Shown here one piece after another: positions 1 through 11,254 of a DNA stretch of 64,000 bases (positions are counted from its first letter, which is position 1; every line of letters starts with the position of its first letter). Source of the DNA: Phragmites australis (lineage: Eukaryota; Streptophyta; Magnoliopsida; Poales; Poaceae). Where the stretch lies: contig NC_084924.1 in the NCBI RefSeq assembly GCF_958298935.1, positions 30,911,819-30,975,818 on the forward strand. Reading direction: 5' to 3'. The notes under the pieces were generated by a model that worked only from the letters and a program-made list of their open reading frames with translations, had not been told where the DNA came from and searched no databases. Position numbers and translations under genes: made by a program.

Positions 1-2817
1 CTCCAGTCAATAGCCTATCCATCTTATCCCTAAAATGTACACCAACCAAGAGACTGTAATCCATGATATTTTCCTGCTCGAGAAACTCGCAGTCCCTGTC
101 AACTTGTCTGCTTCAACAGATTTAGCCTCTATATTAACATGCGTCAAATTGTGATGATTTCTTATCAGCTTTAGCATCACTCACCTTTGAAACTCTTGAT
201 ACCATTGTTTTTGTAATCGAAATATAAATTTGAGATCGAGATCCTTCAAAGTAGTGTACTCATCAATCTCTGTCTGTGGCTTGTCAGTTGTTCGTCCAAG
301 GGATGAACCTTTCAGGTCAAATCGCCTATGAATAGAGTAATCAGAGCAGAACAGATTTCCCATTATGACAAAACGAACCTGAGTGATAGTACATCAGAAA
401 ACAGATAATCAGGCATGACAGGTTAGCTTGGAAAGAGTATATTTACTAATTGCCGTAGCCAACTAGCTATACCATGATAGAAAAATAAATGCTAATTGCT
501 GACCTTCTTTTGGTTGGCTCCAGCTAATTTGACACAGTGAAGACCAAAAAACTTGGTGACTAGAGTATTCTCAAATGCCCGGACATGATTATAGTAAGCT
601 CGAAGCATCTTCAGAAATATCTATATGATAACAAGTGTTCGGTTAATTAAGAACAAAACCAACGGTAGTTTTTGAAGTTGAGAAAGAACTTGGAAAAAGA
701 CAACATACAAACCTTTACTTCAGATTTCTTCATTGTCTTTATCATATACTGGTCATTGCTTGTGAGATAAAAGAAGCTTCCGCTCTTACCAGGAGATGAG
801 AGCTCCCGTAGAGCCTGGTCTCCACAAAGGGATAACATATAGTCTGCTGCATCAACCTTGAACAACTTGCGCAGTGTCCTGTGATTCATTTTAGAATAAA
901 TGGTGTGTTGAACTTCTGATGAGCATGCATGCCACCATAATGAAGGTGATACGCATTTATTAATGTTGGGAGTGATGGCCAACCGGAATACTTGAGGGCA
1001 GTAATCTTTCCATTTGAAATCGCAAGAATTGTGCGGAGGGGTGTATTTTGAGCCTTCCGGAGGGAACCTTGTCCATACTTTCTCCTTCGGGTCAAAAGCT
1101 GATGACTTAAGATCAAGCGTAATTGGACCTTGCTTTCCTACTGCGTGTCTGTTATCAAGGAAACATAATTAGGACACGAACATATTTACTTTCAGATGTT
1201 AGAAGGCATATGCAATTCTTAATTATGAGAGGTAACAAGGTAAGATCTATGTCTACTCATAACTAAAATATGTAACTGCAAAAAAAAAGCTTTTGCCACA
1301 TGGAAGCTCCCTGTTTATTAATATGCTACTCTACTTCAAGTCAGGGGTTCAACTATCCAGTGAATAGCTGTAGAAGGGCTGATCCCTTATACTATTTCAA
1401 TTGGCCAATCCGCTAGCCACTGCTATTAGCTAAATGGCAAGTTAAAGAGGATGACATTCCAAGTGTGCTTTCATGCTGTCCATATTGAGAGATCTCATAG
1501 TAGTCTCCTATTGCCTGGATCTTCTCCTCTACGTTGTGCTAAACTCTCATGTTTCCGGTTTATATGAATGGAAAATGGGGGATCCGCAATGTTGACAAAA
1601 AAATAGCTTTCCAAGCATGAGTGTCCAACCAAAATCGTATGGCAAGCCCTGGCCCTGAGTACCTCTATGTAGCCATCCCCGCGTATTGATTTTTTAACGA
1701 ATTTTTTCAATGATTTTTTTTAAAAGAAACATGTTGATTTTCAGTGAAAAGGCACACAGTATTGTTTTTCTTTCTTTCAACAACACGCTGTTGTGTGTGT
1801 TTAGTTTATAGAAGAAAAGGCACGTGGTGTTACCACTCATGCCCTTTGAATGGAGTGGCAGAGGCAGACATCGAAATCCTGGCAATTAGCCACCACTATT
1901 ATAGCTCTCAATCTTGCAAGACATCGCATTAGGCATTAGACAATCATCTTGAAATCTTGCATCAACAGCTGAAGGAGGATAAAATACCATTCATCAACCA
2001 TCACTGGTCAAGAAACCCACCTGTTCTGTCCAGCTATCGTAAGTTCTCATGCAAAAAAGAAAACTTTAGATAACCATGGAACCAGGATGATCTAATCTCT
2101 TATAATAAAGTCCCTAACCAAATCTAAATTCCTCCGTATGGAAATGGCATCACATGAGATGAAATGCACAATAGCACCAACAGATCCCATCAATAAAAAA
2201 TCCTCAAAGTAAAACAGTTCACAAAGCCACATTAATTAATACTGGGCGCCTGGACGGAGAGATGGGATCACCAAGCGACATTTTCGATTTTGGAAGAGAA
2301 CATCAGCACGAAGGGGAATGAGACTAGACGCGGGTGGGTCACCTGATGCCCAGCTGCAGGTTGAGCATGAGCTCGTAGTTCTTGTGCCCCTTGGCGATGG
2401 TCTCGCCCTGCCGCCGCGCCCCGCGCGACCTGCCGCTTGCGTGCGGCCCCGTCGCCGGCGACGGCGGCGGCAGGCCCTTCCCATCGCCGGCGTCCTCCAC
2501 CCTCACCGTCTTGGCGCGCCTCCCCGTCGCCCTCCACCACCCCCGCGGCACTCTCACCGGCACCTCCGCTTCCGCCTCCGCCTCCACCTCGTCCCCTCCG
2601 CAATGCCGCACGTGTTGTCCCCATCCAGAGACCTCGACCCCCCCCCCCCCCCCGCAAAGTCGGATCTTTGCAAAGTTTCTCTCTCCTCTCCCACCCCGGA
2701 AGTTTTGCTCCGCCACGACGCCGAGCTCGCGCACCCGTTCGCTGCCCGCCCCGCCGAGCTGTGTGCTTTCCCCGGTTCGTCTCTACCACGTGCCGCCTCA
2801 ACAACCACGCACGTCAT
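1..2817 (-). pseudogene. PIP5K copy 1, truncated and decayed, cut by window edge
   Basis: Homologue of the complete kinase gene at 34513-38482. Exons recognised by reading frame and splice sites: exon 1 fragment about 2343-2817, exon 2 984-1148, exon 3 713-878, exon 4 504-620, exon 5 185-378, exon 6 28-107; exons 7 and 8 would lie left of the window. Exons 2, 3, 5 and 6 have exactly the lengths of copy 2 and exon 4 is one codon longer. Kinase signatures remain: [33 protein letters not shown]. Damage: no MORN repeats upstream; exon 1 homology switches frame (DGDNTCGIAEG in one frame, [19 protein letters not shown] in another); the donor after exon 6 reads AT instead of GT at 26-27. A Met at 2734 opens a 131-residue frame into the LGIR junction, so a MORN-less product is conceivable. 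Intron 1 (1149-2342) shows nothing else. I judge it a pseudogene. Confidence 0.8.
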
Positions 2818-2878
2818 CCACTTCCCGGTTATTATATTATGGAGTTTATGTATAAACTACAAAATCCATACATTTTAT

Positions 2879-3111
2879 ACCACCTCCGTTTTCATTTACT
2901 TGTCACTATTAATTTATTGGAGCAATTTTAACCTTATATTTTTAATGAAAAGTTTACAAATACTTAAAAATATATAATACCAATAAAATATATTTCACGA
3001 TGAATATAATGATACGAAAGTTTTAGGTATCTATGAACTTTTCGTAGAAAAACGTAAGATCAAAATTACTATAGTGAATCAATGGTGACAAGTAAACAAA
3101 AACAGGGCAAT
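2879..3111. mobile_element. MITE, Stowaway-like, about 233 bp
   Basis: Imperfect terminal inverted repeats: the left end reads ACCTCCGTTTTCATTTACTT and the right end, reverse-complemented, reads CCTGTTTTTGTTTACTTGTC. Flanking TA dinucleotides fit a Stowaway-type duplication. No coding capacity. A relative with the same internal words (GATTTACAAATACTTAAAA-like) lies at 55613-55844. Confidence 0.7.
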
Positions 3112-3641
3112 ACCTTTCTAATTTCACCTCTCTTTTTTAAAAAAAAAAATCACACCCACAAGTATTAAACTTTAGATTTACTCTTAATGTGTTTTACAAA
3201 GATAAAAATTTTCTTTTATGATAAATAGCGTACCTACCGATAACAAGACGTCTAAAAAAACCCCTCTTTTTTTACTCGACTATTCTAATTTCTAAGCCTG
3301 CTGTTTTGCATGGCTAGGCTTAGAATGTATTACGGTCGTTGCATTATACAATTATAATCTCTATGATCAAGAATACGGCTACAATTTGTACACGATTCTA
3401 ATGTTTATAATTTAAAATATAGTTAGACATTATACATCTGTAATTGCTCTAACTAATATACATATTTATTATATAGCACTTCAAAAATAATTATAAGTTA
3501 TTCACTTTCTCTTGAATTTCTAGTTTTTTAATTTATTGTTCAGATGTAAGGACCTCACATCTTTTAGGTGCTATACGATGTTCTATATTATTTAAGTTTC
3601 TAATATTTTCTTTCATCTCCTAACTTTTCTTCTCTAAGGAT
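3112..3641. other. AT-rich intergenic DNA
   Basis: AT-rich sequence with no open frame of interest and no recognised repeat. It lies between the MITE and the CACTA element. Confidence 0.5.
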
Positions 3642-4705
3642 CACTACTACAAAACAACCATTCACTACTGGTTTTAAACTGACTTTCACTACCAGTTTTG
3701 GAATCGGCAATACGCAACGGGTAGTGATAGTCCGACTGCTATCACTGTTAGCTGTTGTCCACCGGCAGCATTACCATTTTTCAGAAATAAAAAAAATAAA
3801 AATCCCGCTCGGCCATGCCCACTCCGCCGTCGCTACTCACCTTGGCCGCCACTCGATGCAGTACTCACACCGCCACTGCCATCGGGCCGAGCAAACATTC
3901 ACAAAAATCACAAGCTAGCCGAGAACACATTCACAGAATAGAACTAGCAAACATTCACAAAAATCACTATCAAATTAAAGCAATCACAGAACATTCACAT
4001 AACAAGTAGTGCTCGCCGTTGAGCAATCACAGAACATCCACCTATGGTCAAATCACGCCGCTGAGCATGCAGAACGGGAACCGATGCTCGCGCTTGGGGA
4101 TGCCGGCCTCGGCAAGTTGCGTGCGGAAGACGGGAGCTCTCTGGGATGACGTAGGTGGGAGCTCTCGGGGACGTTGTGGATCTCCTCACCGCTGTGCTCG
4201 CCGCCATGCTCGCCATGGATCTCCTGGCCGCCGTGCTCGTTGTGGAGGTCGCTATTAAGGTCTCGGTCGCCCCAGCATTCCTCTCTCGCGCCCATCGCGA
4301 TGAGCCTCGCCGCGCCCATCGCGATTAGCCACCGTCTCGCGCATTAGGCCGCCGTCGTCGTGGAGCCACCACCAGGACGAAGAAGCCCGCCGGTGAGCTC
4401 CCCACTGTCCGACTAGCCACCTTCCCAATCTGGCTGGCTGGTGGGAGAGAGGGGGGGGGGGGGTTGAGGACTTAGAAAAATTAGGTGGCCATGGCGTGAA
4501 GAGATAGAGCCGATCGGACGTGAGACGTTCCAGAACTGAATTCGATTGAAATTCAGGCTCGGCTTAATTTTCACTATTAGTCCATATTATCCACCGATAG
4601 TGATAGTATCACTACCGGTTCATAAGCTGTGATGCCTGATTTTTTCTACATAGCTTGTAAACTGGCAGTAATGAGTCGATATAAAAGACCGATTATGTAG
4701 TAGTG
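3642..4705. mobile_element. Non-autonomous CACTA transposon, 1,064 bp
   Basis: The left end begins CACTACTACAAAA and the right end closes with TATGTAGTAGTG, a terminal inverted repeat of the CACTA (En/Spm) superfamily. It is flanked by the 3-bp direct duplication GAT (3639-3641 and 4706-4708), the size CACTA transposases leave. Subterminal motifs such as TAGTGATAGT recur near both ends. The interior has only short frames and a G-run near 4450, with no transposase, so it must depend on an autonomous relative. Confidence 0.88.
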
Positions 4706-5135
4706 GATGGCTGAAGCATCTTGTTTTTCCGACTTAAGGATCTTTCTAGCTGACTGGCCTCCACAATTGAACAACTAACCTTTCATACAGTTTTCTACAT
4801 TATCTAACTCTTGTATATTTCTTTGCTTTTTTGACTGAAAATGTCTTTCTTCAAGTTTATTGAATCTGCTGGTGTCGGTGTATCAGGAACTGGGGGTCCC
4901 TGAGTCCCGAGAACAGGCCGGCCGGCCGCCACGTGTCACCATCCCGCGAGGTCCCCCCTGCAGGATGAGGAAAATCTAAATTCCGGGAGCAGGTGCTTGG
5001 GGCCACAGCCTCTGGTTCCCGAGCACCCCAGTTCCCCGATGACCCGCAGAGTCCAAGTACCGGGAAGAAAGTGCTCGGGGAGGTGCCCGCTCGCCCCTGA
5101 GTACCATAGTCCTCCGATGGGCCGAACAGCCAAGT

Positions 5136-5500
5136 GCTCGGGAGAGAGTGCTCGAGGCTGCACGTGGCAGCCCCCGAGCACTCGGTTCCCCGAAGGTTCT
5201 ACAGAAGGGCTCGGGAGAGAGTGCTCGGGGCTGCACGTGGCAGCCCCCGAGCACTCGGTTCCCCGAAGGTTCTACAAAATGGCTCGGGAGAGAGTGCTCG
5301 GGGCTGCACGTGGCAGCCCAGGAGCACTCGGTTCCCCAAAGGTTCTGCAGAAGTGCTCGGGAGAGAGTGCTCGGGGCTGCACGTGGCAGCCCCCGAGCAC
5401 TCGGTTCCCCAAAGGTTCTGCAGAAGGGCTCGGGAGAGAGTGCTCGGGGCTGCACGTGGCAGCCCCCGAGCACCCGGTTCTCCGAAGGTTCGCGCAAGAT
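5136..5500 (+). repeat. Five tandem 73-bp units with G-box hairpins
   Basis: Units start at 5136, 5209, 5282, 5355 and 5428 (GCTCGGGAGAGAGTGCTCG), an exact 73-bp period. Each holds an inverted repeat whose arms are GCTCGGGGCTGC and its near-complement GCAGCCCCCGAGC. The loop contains the G-box CACGTG, at 5161, 5234, 5307, 5380 and 5453. G-boxes bind plant bZIP and bHLH factors, so this may be the LTR enhancer. Confidence 0.92.
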
Positions 5501-5987
5501 CACCCGACGCCCCGACGACCCGGAAGGACCCGTCGGCGAGGTGTCAACCAGTCAAAGGTCCGAAGCCGCATTTAATGGGCATGCGCGGCCTGACATCCTG
5601 ACATCTTGACATTCCTAACTGCCCACGCCGCAGTGTCAGTCCCTGCCATGCTTTGGCAGAGGGGCGTGGGTCCATTAATTGCACGGGTCCCGTCCCGTAT
5701 CATTCGGGGTATCTCGGGATAACGTTGCCAGGATCAAAACGTTCCGCCCGCCACCCTGCCCTGGTAGAAGAAAAAGACAGGGTGGGCGCGCCGGGTGCCT
5801 CTGTGGCCGCCCGGTGGGCCCTCTCAACAGCGCCAGGACGTCCATAGTGACGGGTGGTCGGATGCGCGCTGCGTTTTTCCACCGCCCCTGTCGCTTCGCC
5901 CAGAGGAAATGATGACGCCTTTCTCCGTGGCGTCTTAGAACTTGCGCCCCCTCTTTCCCATTTGGGGTAAGTCGTGGTCGGCAAGTG

Positions 5988-5994
5988 TATAAAA
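5988..5994 (+). promoter_or_regulatory. TATA box of the 5' LTR promoter
   Basis: TATAAAA in the context AAGTGTATAAAAGGAAGG. It lies about 490 bp after the 73-bp array and 430 bp before the LTR end, consistent with the start of the genomic retrotransposon RNA. Confidence 0.75.
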
Positions 5995-6425
5995 GGAAGG
6001 GATCAACCTGGATCAAGCTGGATCAAGCTATCTCTCCAAAAAGAAGCTATCGCCCCTGAAGCTCCCCTAAAGCATCCGAAGAACACCACAAGCAAGCTCG
6101 AGTAGAGCTAGAGCAAGGGAGCCTCAAGCTCTCCGTTAGACAATACACCCTTGTAACCAGATACATCCTTGAAGGATTCCCTTCAAGGAAGGATATTGCA
6201 TCCACACAGGAGTAGGGTATTACGCCCCCGTGCGGCCCGAACCTGTCTAAATTCCGGTGCATTTATTTCTCTTTGCACTAGGTCGATCATCCCCCACCAC
6301 CGGCCGTTGCATTTATTTCCACTTCCATTTATTTCTCTGACGAAATCGTTCAGGATCATCCCCCTGGCCGAATCTTTAAAAAGGGGTCTCTCGGGATCCC
6401 TGCGACAGGAGTTCATCCTCCGACA

Positions 6426-6446
6426 GCTGGCGCACCAGGTAGGGGG
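6426..6446 (+). other. Primer-binding region after the 5' LTR
   Basis: Directly after the LTR comes GCTGGCGCACCAGGTAGGGG. TGGCGC followed by a CAGGTAGGGG-like run is seen again at 56618-56640 after another gypsy LTR, which supports its role as the tRNA primer site. I could not identify the tRNA. Confidence 0.65.
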
Positions 6447-6490
6447 GAATATCCCTGAATTTGTTCGTTTGCTCTCTTCCACAGGAAAAG

Positions 6491-8197
6491 ATGGCCGGTG
6501 GGCACCGTCTCCAGCGTTCCGGCTCCACTTCCAGTGACGGAGTGCTGCCCGACGCCCAAGAGGCCCTAGTCGCTGCTGCGTTCCAGCAGCAGCCACTATC
6601 CACGCGCGCGGTTTTTCCCTCCCAAGAGGACCAAGGTGCTGGGCCCAGCAGGGCCGCCGCCGCCGCCGTTGATGCACTCTCCGACCCCCAACAGGAGGTC
6701 AAGACCCCGACCGCCAGGTCCGCCTCTGGACAGCGCCAGGTGCCGCTTCGGCGCAGACTCGCCTTTAGCGAGGCCAGCCCAGGGAGCGCGCTGCTTGCAG
6801 CGCATGCTCTCCTCAGGCACCCGCCCGTCCAGGCCACGCCGAACACTCCGGAAGGCCGGTGGATCCAAGATGTCGTCACCTTGATCGGCACTGCTCGCCG
6901 CCAGGTGCTGGCCGGGAGTCCTCGCACCACCACCCAGCGTGGCGCCGCCAGAACCGGCTCCTCAACGGGCAACGTCCGCATGGACCGGGGGGCCTCCAGG
7001 CGGAGTGCCGCCCCCCTGGCCGTGTCCGAAGCTCGGGACCTCCGCTTGCGTCTTAACGAGCGGAGGGGCCACGAGGACGCCCGTGTCACTCTCGAGCGCC
7101 AGCGGGAAACCCGGCAGGAGGCCGAGGCAGAGGACCAGGCTTCCTCTTTCCCGGCCCACGATCACCGGGAATCCCCGGCTCGCCGGCATTCGCCACCCAG
7201 GGCACCCGCCCGTGCCGCGGGGTACGGCACCGGTTGCCGTGCTTTTACCGCTGAGCTCCGTCGGGTCAAGTGGCCCTCCAAGTTCCGCCCCGAGCTGCCG
7301 GAGAAGTACGACAGGTCCATCGACCCCGTCGAGTTCCTCCAGATCTACACTACGGCCGTTCAAGCGGCCGGAGGCAGCGAAAAGGTGATGGCAAATTATT
7401 TTCATGTTGCCTTGAGGGGCTCTGCCCGTTCCTGGCTTATGAACTTACCCCCGGGGTCTATTAGCTCCTGGGATGACTTCTGCCACCAGTTTGTGGCCAA
7501 CTTTCAAGGCACATTCACGCGCCCCGGCTTGGAGTGCGACCTCCACGCCGTCAAGCAACAGGAGGGGGAGACGCTGCAGCGCTTTATACAGCGTTTCAGC
7601 CAGGTCCGTAATACCATCCCGCGGGTGGCCCCACACGCTGTTATCGTCGCTTTCCGGCAGGGCATCCGCGACGAGCGGATGCTTGAAAAGCTAGGTACGC
7701 ACGAGATTGAGACCACTGCGGAGCTCTTCGCACTGGCCGATAAGTGCGCCAAGGCTGCGGAGGCCAGGGCGTGGCATGCTCCCCGCCCCGCCACCGACCA
7801 GCCAAGTTCTTCCCGCTCCGACAAGTGGGAAAAGAAGAAGAGAAGAAAGCGCGAGGCCGCTCCTGTCGAGCCGGCCCAGGGCCCCGCCCATAGGCCGGCT
7901 CAAGAGCCCGACCGCCGGCAAGAGCGCCGGGCGGGCGTCGACAGACGGCCCGCACCCGCAAGGACCCCTGCCAGGGCCCCTACTCGGGCCCCCATGCCCA
8001 CAAGGGCCCCGGCACTAGCTAGGGCACCGGCTCCCGCAAGAGCCCCGGCCCCCGGCCGGGCTCCTGCTCCAGCGAGGGTCCCCGCTCCCGCGGGGCCCGA
8101 GCCAGGTAAATGGTGCCCCATACACCAGACCAGATGGCACGACCTCACAGAGTGTCGTACGGTCAAAGGACTCATCGAGCAGCGCCAGAGGGAGTGA
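6491..8197 (+). pseudogene. gag: gag polyprotein of the gypsy element
   Basis: Frame of 568 residues from the ATG at 6491, the first Met after the primer site with a sensible leader; an in-frame Met at 6461 lies in leader sequence. A retrotransposon gag (capsid) domain is visible at about residues 255-440, including FLQIYTTAVQAAGG and SWLMNLPPGSISSWDDF. It is followed by a proline, alanine and arginine rich stretch of RAPAPA-type repeats and a C-terminal CPIHQTRWHDLTEC cluster that may be a degenerate zinc knuckle. The reading frame is the same as protease and RT, from which it is separated by TGA at 8195-8197; this stop probably arose from CGA. Gag itself is otherwise open. Confidence 0.88.
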
Positions 8198-9022
8198 GAC
8201 GAGTCCCGCGGGGGAGGCAATGCTGAGGTCGCCCCCGAAAACGCCGAGCTCAGTTTCCAGGAGCCCGAGCATGCCGTCGCCTTCATCGACGGAGGCGCCT
8301 ACACGCCTTCCTCGCGCCGTGGCATCAAGGTCATGAAAAGCGAGGAGGCCGCTAGGCCCCTAAGGTGGTCGGACGCTCCGATCACGTTCAGCATGGCCGA
8401 TCACCCCGCGAGTACTGCAGCCGTGGGGCGACTACCCCTGGTGGTGTCCCCCACTGTCTGCAATGTTAAGGTCGGCAAAGTGCTGATCGACGGTGGTGCA
8501 GGCCTCAACCTCCTCTCCAAGGAGGCTTTTGAGAAGCTGCAGGTGTCCTCCAGGCGCCTAAGGCCGTCGCTCCCCTTCTGCGGAGTGACCCCCGGGCACT
8601 CCCTGCCCCTTGGGCAGGTCGAGCTGCCCGTGACCTTCAGGAGTCGGGACAACTTCCGCACGAAATGCGTCCTCTTTGACGTCGCGGAGCTCCCCCTCCC
8701 CTACAACGCCATCCTTGGGCGTCCGGCGCTCGCCAAGTTCATGATGGCCATGCACTACGCATATCTCACGGTTAAGATACCGGGCCCCGCGGGCCCCATC
8801 TCCGTGATCGCCGACTCCGGCGGCGCCGTCTCCTGCGCTGAGCAGTCATTCATGGCTCTGGTTTCAGCACAGGCCGAGGTCGAAGGCTGTACAGGGGGCC
8901 CGGGACCTTCTTCATCCAAACCCCGACTCGCCGCCGACGCCTCTGTTCCGACGAAGGAGGTCGTGGTGGGCGAAGGCGCTACCCAGGTCATCCGAATCGG
9001 CGGTGACCTGGGCAGCAAATAG
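8198..9022 (+). pseudogene. pol: aspartic protease segment of pol
   Basis: Same frame as gag. Protease-like core around VLIDGGAGLNLLS at about 8485-8523, where the usual D-[ST]-G reads DGGA, and a second typical stretch YNAILGRPALAKFMM near 8703-8747. The protease would cut the Gag-Pol polyprotein. Ends at an in-frame TAG (9020-9022), a position where CAG is the likely ancestor. Two further in-frame TAGs follow at 9071-9073 and 9155-9157 before the reverse transcriptase. Confidence 0.8.
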
Positions 9023-11254
9023 GAAAGCGCGCTCGTCGCCTTCCTCCGGGCTAACGCAGACGTGTTTGCCTAGCAACCGTCCGACATGCCCGGGATCCCT
9101 AGGGAGGTGATCGAGCATCACTTGGCGGTGCGCCCGGACGCCCGCCCGGTGAAGTAGAAGGTCCGGCGGCAGGCGCCTGAGCGCCAGGAGTTTATCCGAG
9201 AGCAGGTCAACAAGCTCCTCGACGCCGGATTTATCCGAGAAGTCCTCCACCCCAACTGGCTGGCAAACCCAATCATCGTCCCGAAGGCCAACGGCAAGCT
9301 CCGCATGTGCGTGGACTACACGGACTTAAATAAGGCTTGCCCTAAAGATCCCTTCCCCTTATCTCGCATTGATCAAATTGTAGATGCAACTGCGGGATGC
9401 GATATTTTATACTTTTTAGATGCAAACTCTGGATATCACCAGATTCGCATGGCCGTAGGGGACGAGAAAAAAACTGCTTTTACCACTCCGGTGGGGACTT
9501 ATTGCTATATGTCAATGCCTTTTGGCCTGCGCAACGCTGGATCCTCTTTCCAGCGCGCTATTCGTATTACCCTTGATTCACAGGTTGGCCGCAACGTCGA
9601 GGCTTACATCGACGATCTCGTGGTCAAAACCCGAGACCGCGCCACCCTACTCGAGGACCTTGCCGAGACTTTCAACAGTCTCCGCACTACCCGCCTCAAG
9701 CTCAACCCCGAGAAGTGTGTCTTCGGGGTGCCGGCGGGCAAGCTCCTCGGTTTCTTGGTTTCTGGCTGAGGAATCGAGGCCAATCCAGAGAAGATCCAGG
9801 CCATCGAGCAGATGCGACCCCCGACTCGACTCAAAGAGGTCCAGCGTCTCACCGGCTGCATGGCGGCCCTCGGGCGCTTCATCTCCAAGCTCGAGGAGCG
9901 AGGGCTCCCCCTCTTCAAGCTTCTGAAGAAGACCGGTCGTTTCGACTGGACGCCGGAGGCCGAGCAGGCCTTCCGTGATCTGAAGAAGTACCTCACCTCG
10001 CCACCCGTGCTGGTGGCTCCCTCCGAAGGTGAGCCCCTACTGCTCTACGTTTCGGCCACTCCTCAGGTCGTGAGCATGGTACTGGTGGTGGAGCGTGACG
10101 AGTGCGTGGGGCCAGGTGCTGGGTCCCAGCTCCCAGTGGCCCCCGAGCGCTCACCCGTCCTCGCGGCTCCCCCTGAGCGAGGGGTCGAGCCCGAGCACAC
10201 TGCTCCTCCCGATCAGGGAGTCGAGCCCGAGTATCCGACCAGCCCTGACCATGCCGTCGAGCCTGGGGGCTACTGCAGCCCCCCGGGTAAAGCCGCCGTC
10301 CGGGCCCGCCGGGTACAGCGACCGGTGTACTTCGTCAGTGAAGTCCTCCGGGAAGCCAAGACAAGATATCCCCAGGCTTAGAAGCTGCTCTACGCCGTGC
10401 TCGTCGCTTCCCGGAAGCTGCGCCACTACTTCCAGGCGCATAAGGTCTCGGTGGTTACCACGTATCCACTGGGACCCATTCTCCAGAACCGGGAAGGCAC
10501 CGGGCGTATTGTCAAGTGGGCAGTGGAGCTGGCAGAATTCGACCTGCACTTGGTCAGTCGCCACGCGATCAAAAGCCAGGCGCTCTCCGACTTCGTGGCA
10601 GAGTGGACACCCGTCCCCAACATCGTTCCAGAAGAGATCTCTGCCTATCCCGGGCACGACGCGCCCGGGTACTGGGTCATGCACTTCGACGGCTCCCTCT
10701 CGCTGAAAGGCGCAGGGGCCGGAGTGGTTCTCACCTCCCCAACGGGTGAAGAGCTCCGGTACGTCGTGTAGTTGCAGTTCCGCGCATCCAACAACATGGC
10801 GGAATATGAAGGTCTCATCGCCGGCCTCCGGACTGCGGTGGGGCTCGGGATTCGTCGCCTCCTGGTCAAAGGGGACTCCCAACTGGTGGTCAACCAGGTA
10901 TCCAAGGAGTACCAGTGCACGGATCCTCAAATGGCGGCGTACGTGGCTGCGGTGAGGAAGCTGGAGAGGCGTTTCAATGGCCTGGAGTTGCGGCACATCC
11001 CTCGCCGCGATAACATTCTGGCCGACGAGCTCTCCCGCCTGGCCTCCTCCCGTGCGCGCGTCCCTGCCGGAGTCTTTGAAGAAAGACTCGCACGGCCTTC
11101 CGTCCTGCCTGCCGAACAGGACGAAGGGGAAACCTCGAACTCAATTCAGGGGACCCCGGCGGTGCCCTCAGTGGGAAGCCCCCGTCAGGGCGCCGCCGTC
11201 CGGCGAGTGCGCTGCACTCGCCGAATGTTCTCAAGATGCCTCGTGGATGTCTGA
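9023..11254 (+). pseudogene. pol: reverse transcriptase and RNase H of pol, with stops
   Basis: Copies the element RNA into DNA. RT motifs: RMCVDYTDLNKACPKDPFPL near 9302, FLDANSGYHQIRM near 9416, SMPFGLRNAGSSFQRA near 9512 and the catalytic YIDDLVVK near 9604. RNase H follows with MHFDGSLSLKGAG near 10681, MAEYEGLIAGL near 10797, LLVKGDSQLVV near 10860 and a final D in RRDNILADELSRLAS. All these share one frame but are interrupted by TGA 9767-9769, TAG 10379-10381 and TAG 10769-10771. Between RT and RNase H (about 10095-10310) is an extra linker of repeated GVEPE-type motifs. After RNase H the frame is lost at about 11150-11230 by a small indel. Confidence 0.9.
10150..10275 (+). repeat. Repeat-coded linker between RT and RNase H
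   Basis: Three repeats of about 12 codons: PPERGVEPEHTA, PPDQGVEPEYPT and SPDHAVEPGGY. They sit where gypsy pol normally passes directly from MVLVVERDE-like sequence to the RPVYFVSEVL segment. Confidence 0.7.

Larger units (their letters stand above)
4873..6425 (+). repeat. 5' LTR of the gypsy element, 1,553 bp
   Basis: Starts TGTCGGTGTATCAGG and ends CATCCTCCGACA, giving the inverted TGTCGG/CCGACA termini. Contains five 73-bp units (5136-5500) and a TATA box at 5988-5994. It is 58 bp shorter than the 3' LTR: one fewer 73-bp unit, partly offset by about 15 bp present only here. Confidence 0.93.

Noticed and set aside
2268..2977. Plus-strand and alternative minus-strand frames near 2300-2970
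   Set aside because: Low-complexity shadows of the damaged kinase exon 1.
5136..5500. Regular repeats that might suggest a CRISPR array
   Set aside because: Units are directly adjacent with no unique spacers, the genome is eukaryotic, and the array lies within LTRs.
4976..5609. Long open frames in several phases over the 73-bp units, coding repeated CTWQPPSTRFP or GLHVAAPEHS words
   Set aside because: 73 is not a multiple of three, so the same repeat cycles through all frames; these are by-products of the tandem array in an LTR.
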